64,000 nucleotides of DNA from positions 1 through 64,000 of the forward strand of contig CAMCVI010000001.1 of the NCBI GenBank assembly GCA_945881885.1, given 5' to 3'. Source of the stretch: Chryseobacterium gleum. GTDB taxonomy: Bacteria > Bacteroidota > Bacteroidia > Flavobacteriales > Flavobacteriaceae. Shown in pieces: positions 16,011-24,571 of this stretch (position 1 is the first letter of the stretch; each line of letters starts with the position of its first letter). The notes beneath the pieces were generated by a model that saw nothing but the letters and a program-made list of their open reading frames with translations, made no database searches and was not told where the DNA came from. Made by a program: the position numbers and the translations under genes.

Positions 16011-18821
16011 ATGCAATTTCTAAAAATTCGAATTCAACTTTTATTATTTCTGTTTTCGTTAGCGAGTACAGGACAGCAATTGCCACCAATTGTAAAGTAT
16101 TCTAAAGATATTTATAATGCGGGTATACAAAATTGGATGATTTCTCAAGACAATCAACGGTTTATGTATTTTGCTAATAATGAAGGTTTGTTAGAATTTA
16201 ATGGATCAAAGTGGGTATTAAATCACTCGCCAAATGAAACTATTATTCGTTCTGTAAAATGCATTCAGGATAAAATATATACTGGCGCATTTATGGAATT
16301 TGGCTTTTGGGAAAGGTCTGCTAATGGCGAATTATTTTATACATCTTTAAGCAAATCTATCAAGTCTAAAATTAATGATGACGAGCAATTTTGGGGAATT
16401 TTTCCATTTGATAATTGGATACTTTTTCAATCTTTAGAAAAAATTTATGCCTACAATACCAAAACTAGGTTATTTACAATTATAGAGCCAAAAAGCACGA
16501 TTAACAAAGCTTTTAAAACTTCTAATGGTATTTATTTTCAGACGCCAAAGGGTTTATTTGAAATAGATCAAGGTAAAAGTAAGTTGTTTTTAAGTAATGA
16601 TATTATAAATCAAAATAAACTAATAAATATATTTGAAACATCTGATGGCTTACTTTTAGTTACCCAAAAGCAAGGTATTTTTAAATATAAAAATGGTATT
16701 TTATCTAAATTTCAGACCAATATTGATGTCGAAATACAGCAAAGTAATATTTATAGTAGTCAGTTGTTATCTGATGAAAGTGTAGCACTTGGTTCAATTT
16801 CCAATGGTATTTTTATTTTATCTAAAGAAGGTAAATTAATATACCACATTACTCAAAATTCAGGATTAAGTAACAATACCGCACTTTCATTATTTGAAGA
16901 TGCAGATAAAAATTTATGGATTGGTTTAGATAATGGGATTAATTGTATCAATTTAAAATCCCCTATAAATAGTTATGTTGATAATACAGGTATTTTAGGT
17001 GCCATCTATGCATCAGCTACACACGATAATAAGTTATATATTGGAACAAATCAAGGGCTTTTTTATAAAGATTTGAATTCTTCTTCCAAATTTGAATTTG
17101 TACAAAATACCAAAGGGCAGGTTTGGTCTTTATTTTCATTTAAGAACACCCTTTTTTGTGGTCATGATTCGGGTACTTTTATTGTAAATGGAACCAATGC
17201 CAATCAGATTTTTTCAGGTTCTGGAACTTGGAAGTTTGAACCCTATTTGGATGGAAATAATTTTATTTTACAAGGAAATTACAATGGGATTTCAGTTTTA
17301 GAGAAAAGCCCAAATGGTTGGTCTTATAAAAATAAAATTGAAGGATTTAATTATTCCTCAAAGCATTTTGAAATCCATAATAAAAAAGACGTTTACGTAA
17401 GTCACGAATATAAAGGTATCTATAAGTTTTCTGTTGACGATTTATTAACAAAAGCAACAAAAATTATAAAATTTAAGAATCCAATTAAGGGAAAAAATGC
17501 CGGATTGGTTAAATACAATAATCAGATATACTATGCATATAAAGAAGGAATATTCAAATTAAATAATCAATCAAAACAATTTGTTAAAGACAATTCGTTA
17601 AGTACAATATTTGAAAATAACGAATATGTTACCGGTAAAATGATTGTAGATAAGTCAAATAAACTTTGGTTTTTTACCAAGAACTACATCCATTATTTTT
17701 CCTCAGGAAAGCTATCTTCAGAGTTAAAAAAGAATAGTTTGCCTATTTCTTCTTCTATGACCAATACTATGCCTGGTTATGAAAATATTTTACAATTGAA
17801 TGATGCTAATTATTTGATTGGTTCCACGGATGGTTATTATATATTAAAGAACATTGATTTTAAGTTTAGTAATTATAAAGTTTCAATAATTAGAATTTCT
17901 AATTCAGGTGTTAATTCTAAACCATTAAATATTTCAATTAAAGATCAAGTGCAATTAAACCATGATCAAAATAATTTGGAATTCAATTTCACTGTTCCGG
18001 AATATGATAATTATATAAATGCAGAATACCAATATAAATTAGATGGGTTTAATAGTAAATGGAGCGATTGGACTTTTAATTCAAAAGTTGTTTTTGAAAA
18101 CTTACCTGCGGGCAATTATACATTTTATGTAAGGGCCAAAGTGGCAAATTCTATAACAGATAATATTGAATCATATTCTTTTGTAATTTCTAAACCTTTC
18201 TATGCGAATACTTGGGCAAAATTATTTTACTTAATTCTATTAATTGCAATAGGATATTATGTTCATAAATTTTATACCATTTTTCATGAAAAAAGACATG
18301 AAAGAATTATTGCCGAAAACAATATTTTATTAGAGCTTAAAGAATTAGAAAATGATCAAAAAATAATGAAAATTAAAAACGAACAGCTAACTCAAGATGT
18401 GGATAAGAAAAGCAAAGAATTAGCGGTTTCAACAATGAATCTTATTAAAAAAACCGAATTATTAAACATCATTAAAGCGGATCTTAAAAACTCAACTGAT
18501 AGTTCAACCAATAGGAGTATTAAAGCTGTAATTTCAACAATAAATAGTAATGTAAAAGAAGAGAGTACTTGGAATATATTCAAAGAAGCTTTTGATAGCG
18601 CAGACAATAATTTTCTTAAGAAAGTAAAAGAAAATCACCCTACATTAACACCAAACGATTTGAGACTTTGTGCCTATTTAAGATTGAATTTATCATCTAA
18701 AGAAATTGCACCTCTTTTAAATATATCTGTGAGAAGTGTAGAAATTAAAAGATATCGTTTGCGTAAAAAAATTGATTTACCACACGAAAAAGGATTAGTT
18801 GAGTATATTTTGTCTATTTAA
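16011..18821 (+). CDS. Membrane-spanning sensor with LuxR-type HTH (Y_Y_Y regulator)
   Basis: 936 residues in the order: signal peptide (about 1-22); a long beta-propeller sensor with repeats such as LFEDADKNLWIGLDNGIN and FSFKNTLFCGHDSGTFIV; a Y_Y_Y (triple tyrosine) domain at about 672-716 (EYQYKLDGFNSKWSDW ... LPAGNYTFYVRAK); one membrane helix at 732-753; a coiled coil; and a C-terminal HTH (about 877-930) with TPNDLRLCAYLRLNLSSKEIA and SVRSVEIKRYRLRKK. It resembles the periplasmic part of hybrid two-component polysaccharide regulators but has no kinase or receiver; the sensor is joined directly to a DNA-binding domain. It would sense glucan fragments in the periplasm and act on DNA from the membrane. 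It sits between the two predicted target units. Confidence 0.87.
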   Translation: MQFLKIRIQLLLFLFSLASTGQQLPPIVKYSKDIYNAGIQNWMISQDNQRFMYFANNEGLLEFNGSKWVLNHSPNETIIRSVKCIQDKIYTGAFMEFGFWERSANGELFYTSLSKSIKSKINDDEQFWGIFPFDNWILFQSLEKIYAYNTKTRLFTIIEPKSTINKAFKTSNGIYFQTPKGLFEIDQGKSKLFLSNDIINQNKLINIFETSDGLLLVTQKQGIFKYKNGILSKFQTNIDVEIQQSNIYSSQLLSDESVALGSISNGIFILSKEGKLIYHITQNSGLSNNTALSLFEDADKNLWIGLDNGINCINLKSPINSYVDNTGILGAIYASATHDNKLYIGTNQGLFYKDLNSSSKFEFVQNTKGQVWSLFSFKNTLFCGHDSGTFIVNGTNANQIFSGSGTWKFEPYLDGNNFILQGNYNGISVLEKSPNGWSYKNKIEGFNYSSKHFEIHNKKDVYVSHEYKGIYKFSVDDLLTKATKIIKFKNPIKGKNAGLVKYNNQIYYAYKEGIFKLNNQSKQFVKDNSLSTIFENNEYVTGKMIVDKSNKLWFFTKNYIHYFSSGKLSSELKKNSLPISSSMTNTMPGYENILQLNDANYLIGSTDGYYILKNIDFKFSNYKVSIIRISNSGVNSKPLNISIKDQVQLNHDQNNLEFNFTVPEYDNYINAEYQYKLDGFNSKWSDWTFNSKVVFENLPAGNYTFYVRAKVANSITDNIESYSFVISKPFYANTWAKLFYLILLIAIGYYVHKFYTIFHEKRHERIIAENNILLELKELENDQKIMKIKNEQLTQDVDKKSKELAVSTMNLIKKTELLNIIKADLKNSTDSSTNRSIKAVISTINSNVKEESTWNIFKEAFDSADNNFLKKVKENHPTLTPNDLRLCAYLRLNLSSKEIAPLLNISVRSVEIKRYRLRKKIDLPHEKGLVEYILSI

Positions 18822-18843
18822 GCCACTAATTTAAACCATTTCA

Positions 18844-18951
18844 CCTATACATTTCCACAACAAAAGCAAGAATTTGATTATTAAAATAATTTAAATCATG
18901 TTATTTTTATAATTTTAAAACGTGTTTTAACAATAAATTCACAACTATACA
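18844..18951 (+). promoter_or_regulatory. ACTATACA-type motifs upstream of the glucan operon
   Basis: CTATACATT (18845-18853) and ACTATACAAG (from 18944) match the motif upstream of 14148, and a palindromic ACATGTATGT follows at about 18964. They lie in the 261-bp gap before the operon starting at 19083, which shows no gene and no clear TAnnTTTG element. Confidence 0.4.
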
Positions 18952-19082
18952 AGTTTTTTTTTAACATGTATGTTTTTTGTTGTGGTTTTTTTCTTTTATA
19001 AATGAAAATTCATCAGTATTTTTGAAATATTAATAACTATTTACAAACTTTAACTAACCATTAATTTAATCTAGTACTTTAA

Positions 19083-22000
19083 ATGAAAAATTTTTTTTAT
19101 TTACTAATTTTTTGCAGTACATTTTCAAGTTTTTCTCAAACTGAAAAAATTGCTATTCAAAAAAATGATACCGACTTTAGCATAACTATAGATGGTAAAA
19201 ATTTTATTATAAATGGAATGAATTGGGATTATTTTCCAATTGGCACTAATTACTCTTACAGCTTGTGGAATCAACCGGATGCTTTTATTCAACAAGCACT
19301 TGATGATGAAATGGGTTTGCTAAAAAACATGGGTGTAAATACCATACGTGTTTATTCTGGAATTCCAAAAAAATGGATTGAGTATATCCATACTAATTTT
19401 GGGATTTATACCATGTTGAATCACTCTTTTGGAAGATATGGTTTAACTATAGATGGCGTTTGGAAGCCTAACACCGAATATTCTGACCCAAAAACAAAGA
19501 AACTACTTTTAAGCGAGGTGACTCAATTGACAAAAGAATATAAGGACACCAAAGGATTATTATTGTTCCTTTTAGGGAATGAAAATAACTACGGCTTGTT
19601 TTGGGATGGCGCTGAAACAGAAAATATTCCTATTAAAGACAGAAAATCAACAGTTAGAGCTCGCTCTATGTATAAATTATTCAATGAAGCAGTATTAGCT
19701 ATGAAAGCTATTGATACCAATCATCCAATGGCTATTTGTAATGGTGACTTACTTTTTCTTGACATTATTGCTGCAGAATGTAAAGATGTTGATGTATTGG
19801 GAACAAACGTGTATAGAGGCGTTTCATTTGGCGATTTATTTGAAAGAGTTAAAAAAGAATATGGCAAGCCAGTATTATTTACTGAGTTTGGATCTGATGC
19901 TTTTAATACTACAACTAACCAAGAAGATCAAAACGCACAAGCTTTTTATCTAAAAGGCAATTGGAATGAAATATACAATAATGCTTCAGGAATGGGTAAA
20001 GCAGGAAATGCTATTGGTGGTTTTACTTTTCAATTTAGTGATGGATGGTGGAAATATGGTCAAACTTCAAATTTAGATTTACATGATGATAATGCTTCAT
20101 GGTCAAATGGTGGTTACCAAAAAGATTTTATTGAAGGTGAAAACAATATGAATGAAGAATGGTTCGGAATATGTGCAAAAGGACCAACAAATGAAAAAGG
20201 TTTTTACCAATTGTATCCAAGAGCCGCTTATTATGTTTTGAAAGAAATTCATAAATTCAATCCGTTTTCAGCCAACGCTGACAAAGCAAAACTTAAAACT
20301 CTTTTTGATGGAGCCAATTTGATGGATGCCACACTTAGAGCGCGTGCGGACAAAGCGGCATTAGCTAGCAATGATGGTGGAATTTTAAAAATAAGTAATC
20401 TTAGATCTGAATTTACAACTTTTAATACGGGAGGTAGCTTGATTTCAACCCCAAAATCCGACGACCCAGATACTGCAAATTACCCTAACAAACTTGGTTT
20501 TGATCACATGCAATCTTATTTTATTGGTGTAGAAGGAAATCCATCAGCCAATATGAAAGCCAATGTAAATTTCAATGTTTTAGGAAGAGTAGCAGAAAAC
20601 CCAATTAATGAAATCTTTTACGAGAATAGAGGTAGAGCGCAATCATTTAACACTCCTAGTGGACCAACGGTAGTTAGCGACTTCAACAGAGTTCAAGTGT
20701 ATAATGCTTCCTACAAATGGAATGCTAAGGATTTTGATTTGAAAGGTTTTTACAGAACGGGTCATTATCATTGGGGCTATGAAGGTGATTTCTTTGCCTT
20801 ATATTCAGAAGCAAATTATGGACCAAATTTAGATTTATATAATGGTGAAACCCTTGGTTTTGAGTTGGATGGTAAAAGAAGTCTAAAAGGTTTAAAAGCA
20901 GCATTTGGACCACAATTATGGTGGGGAGCCAATCCAGCTTATTTATTAAAATATGGAACAAAACTAGGAAAAGTTGACGCAACAGTTGTGTATCATGAAG
21001 ATATCAATCAAGTGGAAATTTCAGAAACTGTTTCTTCTATAGCATTTCCAGTTCCAAAAACAAGAAGAGCTACCGTTCATTTTAAAACAAAGTTAGGTGC
21101 TTTTGGTTTTGATGCAGGAGGTATTTGGGGAGGACAACCATTAAATGGAAGAGAGTTTCAAATGATGGACGGCAATGTTGTTAAAGTTGATAAAATAAAT
21201 AATAAGGATAACTGGGGAGGAAAAGCTAAGATTACATTTTCTAAAGGAAAATTTAATGCCTACACACAAGGAGCCATTCAAGGTCTTGTTGCTTCAGGAG
21301 GTGCTGATAACGTTCAAACATTTACAGGTTGGAGATTGAAAGATACAGGAAGTGGTAACCAAATGAATTTTTTAGCAGGTTTTACTTATAATATAAATTC
21401 TAATTTACAAGTTGCACCAAATGTTTTATGGCAAAAACCTATTGTGGATGCTATGCCTAATGGAGTAGATGCCCCTGGAAGACTAAGAAATGTATTGGAT
21501 GATCCATTTTTTGTAAGAGCCAACAGAGAAACATTAGGAGGAGAATTATTAATCACTTACGATCCAACTCCTGCTACGTGGATGTATGAATGGAATAATG
21601 ATATGCTTGAAGACGCAAAATTTGCATTTAGTACAGGTTTTGTTTACAGAAAATTGCCTACAACAATGGATGCGGCTATAGGATTTTTATCAAACAGAAC
21701 TGCTTTTGCCTTTGACAAATCGGCTCCTGCGCAAAACTTATGGGAATCAAATACAAGAATTGTCTCAAAAATTAGTCCAGATTTAGGAATGATTGCAAAT
21801 ATCTATTTTGGAAATGGTCAAGCCAACGGAGATTCAGAAAGAACCATTAACAGAATGGGTGCTGATATTAGAATGATTTACAAAAAAGTGAAACTAGTTT
21901 CATCTCTTAAATTTAATGATTGGGGACCTTTTGATTACCACCGTGATTTTAACTTAACTTATCCACTTCAATCTCAACTAGATTTTTCAACATCTTTAGG

Positions 22001-22205
22001 AAAACCTAGCTGGTTTATTTTACCAGATACAAGAATTGGTATTATGGGTATATGGCGAACGTTAAATCAATATTCTCCTAGATATTCTCCAACTTTTGTT
22101 CCAGCTAACACTTATCCTGCAGTGCCTGCTATAAGTCCAGTTGGTTTTGGGAATGGTTCCGAATGGGAAATTAGAACATATGTTCATATAAATATTGGTA
22201 AATAA
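19083..22205 (+). CDS. Glycoside hydrolase fused to outer-membrane beta-barrel domain
   Basis: 1040 residues. A signal peptide (MKNFFYLLIFCSTFSSFSQ) is followed by a clan-A TIM-barrel glycosidase (about 35-395): FIINGMNWDYFPIG, MGVNTIRVYSG, the acid/base candidate Glu167 in LLGNENNYG, and the nucleophile candidate Glu268 in VLFTEFGSDA. The family is unclear; it is like GH2/GH5-type barrels. The remaining 600 residues are quite different: alternating amphipathic strands rich in aromatic and Gly residues (FDLKGFYRTGHYHWGYEG, KAAFGPQLWWGANP, MNFLAGFTYNINSNLQVAPN) ending EIRTYVHINIG. This looks like an outer-membrane beta-barrel. The enzyme would sit on one face of a pore. First gene of the glucan operon, 16 bp before the next gene. 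No SusC/SusD genes lie nearby. Confidence 0.8.
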   Translation: MKNFFYLLIFCSTFSSFSQTEKIAIQKNDTDFSITIDGKNFIINGMNWDYFPIGTNYSYSLWNQPDAFIQQALDDEMGLLKNMGVNTIRVYSGIPKKWIEYIHTNFGIYTMLNHSFGRYGLTIDGVWKPNTEYSDPKTKKLLLSEVTQLTKEYKDTKGLLLFLLGNENNYGLFWDGAETENIPIKDRKSTVRARSMYKLFNEAVLAMKAIDTNHPMAICNGDLLFLDIIAAECKDVDVLGTNVYRGVSFGDLFERVKKEYGKPVLFTEFGSDAFNTTTNQEDQNAQAFYLKGNWNEIYNNASGMGKAGNAIGGFTFQFSDGWWKYGQTSNLDLHDDNASWSNGGYQKDFIEGENNMNEEWFGICAKGPTNEKGFYQLYPRAAYYVLKEIHKFNPFSANADKAKLKTLFDGANLMDATLRARADKAALASNDGGILKISNLRSEFTTFNTGGSLISTPKSDDPDTANYPNKLGFDHMQSYFIGVEGNPSANMKANVNFNVLGRVAENPINEIFYENRGRAQSFNTPSGPTVVSDFNRVQVYNASYKWNAKDFDLKGFYRTGHYHWGYEGDFFALYSEANYGPNLDLYNGETLGFELDGKRSLKGLKAAFGPQLWWGANPAYLLKYGTKLGKVDATVVYHEDINQVEISETVSSIAFPVPKTRRATVHFKTKLGAFGFDAGGIWGGQPLNGREFQMMDGNVVKVDKINNKDNWGGKAKITFSKGKFNAYTQGAIQGLVASGGADNVQTFTGWRLKDTGSGNQMNFLAGFTYNINSNLQVAPNVLWQKPIVDAMPNGVDAPGRLRNVLDDPFFVRANRETLGGELLITYDPTPATWMYEWNNDMLEDAKFAFSTGFVYRKLPTTMDAAIGFLSNRTAFAFDKSAPAQNLWESNTRIVSKISPDLGMIANIYFGNGQANGDSERTINRMGADIRMIYKKVKLVSSLKFNDWGPFDYHRDFNLTYPLQSQLDFSTSLGKPSWFILPDTRIGIMGIWRTLNQYSPRYSPTFVPANTYPAVPAISPVGFGNGSEWEIRTYVHINIGK

Positions 22206-22221
22206 TTTAAAAAATTGAAAA

Positions 22222-23667
22222 ATGAAAAATACAAAAATTAATTATTTAAGAAATTCGTTTTTATTGCTAGTAATTGTACTTGTCAATTTGAATTGTGAAA
22301 GAGATTTATCAGATGAAGCTACAGACGCTACATTTCCTAAAACAGCTGAAGTGTTTACAGATGCACCCGTAGGTATGGGTACTAATTTTTATTTTCCATA
22401 CGGACCAGATGCCAATAATCCAGTTGGTTCAAAATTTACGGCATGGTCAGTTGATAGTAACGTAAGTTATAAAGGTAATGCCTCAATGCGTTTTGATGTT
22501 CCCAATGCTACTGATCCTCAAGGAAATTATGCTGGAGGTATTTTAAGAGTAGATGGTGCTGGTAGAAATTTAACAGATTTTGATGCGCTAACTTTTTGGG
22601 CTAAAGCATCTCAAGGCGTAACAATTGGTGAGATTGGGTTTGGAGAAGATTTTTATCCAAATAAATACATAACTACCATGACTAATATTAGTTTAGGCAC
22701 AGCTTGGACTAAATACATTATTCCAATTCCTAACGCTTCAAAATTATTACAAGAAAAAGGTATGTTTAGATATTCTGCTGGTACTCAGGGTACAAATGGC
22801 GCAGGATATACATTTTGGATTGATGAATTAAAATTTGAAAAGCTAGGTACTATTTTACCATTACAAGCTTCTATAATGAATGGCAATAACATCACAAGAT
22901 CTACTTTTGTTGGTGTAACTTCATCAATAACAGGTGCTTTAGCAACTTTTAATATGCCAAACGGCAGCAATCAATCAGTTGCAATCAGTCCAGCTTTTTT
23001 AAATTTTTCATCTTCAAATCCTTCTGTAGCTACTGTTAATGATGCAGGTGTTGTAACTCCAATCGCAGCTGGTACAGCAACAATTACAGCAAAATTTAAT
23101 GGTCAACCAGCTACTGGAAGTTTAATAATTAATTGTTCAGGTGCCTATGTTAACGCACCTACACCAACCTTGAGTCCTAACAATGTAATTTCTATATTCT
23201 CGGATACATACACTAATGTTCCAGTAAATTATTATAATGGTTACTGGCAGCCTTGGCAAACTACAGAATCTAATAATTTTTCAGTTTTAGGCGATAACGT
23301 TTTGAATTACACCAACTTTAATTTTGTTGGAATTGAGTTTAGTAGTCCAACTGTGAATGCTACTAGTATGACGCATATTCATTTAGATGCTTTTATTCCT
23401 GGACCTATAGCTCCCGGAAGACAGTTAAGAGTTATAGTTGTGGATTTTGGAGCAAATGGTGTTTTTGGCGGCGGAGATGATACCCGACATTCTACAACAT
23501 TTTCAGCAACAACTTCTACTCCTGTAGTATCTCAAAACTGGATTTCAATAGAAATTCCATTTTCTGCTATGCCTGGTTTGTTAAGTAAATCAAACCTAGC
23601 TCAAATTATTTTGGAAGGCGGAGACAATTCAATATTGTATGTAGATAATGTATATTTTCACAATTAA
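22222..23667 (+). CDS. Surface glycan-binding lipoprotein
   Basis: 481 residues. The lipoprotein signal ends in LVNLNC (Cys25). Residues about 40-210 form a jelly-roll binding module (FTDAPVGMGTNFYFPYGPDA ... YTFWIDELKFEKLG). Residues about 215-305 form a bacterial Ig-like (Big_2) domain (FLNFSSSNPSVATVNDAGVV, GTATITAKFNG). The C-terminal 170 residues repeat the module found in the 14148 protein (VISIFSDTYTNVPV ... THIHLDAFI ... ILYVDNVYFHN). There is no catalytic motif. The position between two glycosidase genes and the layout fit a surface glycan-binding protein that holds beta-glucan for the GH16 enzymes, doing part of the job a SusD would do. Confidence 0.83.
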   Translation: MKNTKINYLRNSFLLLVIVLVNLNCERDLSDEATDATFPKTAEVFTDAPVGMGTNFYFPYGPDANNPVGSKFTAWSVDSNVSYKGNASMRFDVPNATDPQGNYAGGILRVDGAGRNLTDFDALTFWAKASQGVTIGEIGFGEDFYPNKYITTMTNISLGTAWTKYIIPIPNASKLLQEKGMFRYSAGTQGTNGAGYTFWIDELKFEKLGTILPLQASIMNGNNITRSTFVGVTSSITGALATFNMPNGSNQSVAISPAFLNFSSSNPSVATVNDAGVVTPIAAGTATITAKFNGQPATGSLIINCSGAYVNAPTPTLSPNNVISIFSDTYTNVPVNYYNGYWQPWQTTESNNFSVLGDNVLNYTNFNFVGIEFSSPTVNATSMTHIHLDAFIPGPIAPGRQLRVIVVDFGANGVFGGGDDTRHSTTFSATTSTPVVSQNWISIEIPFSAMPGLLSKSNLAQIILEGGDNSILYVDNVYFHN

Positions 23668-23680
23668 ATCGTAATTAAAG

Positions 23681-24493
23681 ATGACTTCAATTAAAATAAA
23701 ATACAAATTTATCATAACCACTGCCATTATTTTTTCATTAAATAGTTGTACAAAAGATGATAAACAAACTGTTGTTACTAAAGATAATTTAGTAATGAGT
23801 GATGAATTTAATGTGAATGGTGCTCCTAACCCTAATTTATGGTCTTTCAACATAGGTACTGGAAGTAATGGTTGGGGAAACAACGAGTTGCAATATTATA
23901 CGAATAGACCAGAAAATATTAAAGTTGAAAATGGGATGTTAAAAATTACAGCCCGAAGAGAACAATATATGGGGCAAGCTTTTACTTCAGCTCGTATTGT
24001 AACTAAAGGCAAATTTGAAACCAAGTACGGAAGACTTGAAGCAAGAATAAAATTGCCTAGAGGAAAAGGATTATGGCCTGCTTTTTGGATGTTAGGTTCT
24101 AATTCTGATACAGCTATTTGGCCACAATGCGGAGAAATTGATATTATGGAATATTTGGGAAGTAGCCCAACTAAAATATTTGGAACTGTTCATGGTCCAG
24201 GTTATTCAGGTGGAAATGCAATAACTAAAACCTACGCGTTACCAAACAGTAGGTTCGATACTGATTTCCATATTTTTGGTGTAGAATGGGATGAAAATTA
24301 TATTAACTTTTATGTTGATGAGGTACTTTATAATCAAATTACTCCTTCAGATGTAACAGGTGACTGGGTTTTTAACAACCCTTTTTACATAATCTTAAAC
24401 ATGGCTGTGGGAGGTAATTATCCAGGTGCTCCAAATAGTGAAACCCCATTTCCTCAGGAAATGTTAGTAGATTATGTTAGAGTATATCAATAA
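23681..24493 (+). CDS. GH16 endo-beta-glucanase (laminarinase-type) lipoprotein
   Basis: 270 residues with a lipoprotein signal (FSLNSC, Cys23) and then a single GH16 domain. Seen are VMSDEFN, NNELQYYTN, ITARRE, YGRLEARIKLPRGKGLWPAFWML, the catalytic GEIDIMEYLG (ExDxxE, about residue 153), GTVHGPGYSGG, FHIFGVEWDE and the closing MLVDYVRVYQ. The sequence fits beta-1,3(4)-glucanases of GH16 subfamily 3; it should cut internal beta-1,3 bonds of laminarin or mixed-linkage glucan by a retaining mechanism. Anchored at the membrane or cell surface. It lies 13 bp after the binding-lipoprotein gene. Confidence 0.92.
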   Translation: MTSIKIKYKFIITTAIIFSLNSCTKDDKQTVVTKDNLVMSDEFNVNGAPNPNLWSFNIGTGSNGWGNNELQYYTNRPENIKVENGMLKITARREQYMGQAFTSARIVTKGKFETKYGRLEARIKLPRGKGLWPAFWMLGSNSDTAIWPQCGEIDIMEYLGSSPTKIFGTVHGPGYSGGNAITKTYALPNSRFDTDFHIFGVEWDENYINFYVDEVLYNQITPSDVTGDWVFNNPFYIILNMAVGGNYPGAPNSETPFPQEMLVDYVRVYQ

Positions 24494-24571
24494 TATTTCT
24501 TTTAATAAACAAGGATTACAATACATTTAAAGCCTAATAAAACTAAGAAATACAATTGAATTCAAGCAATT

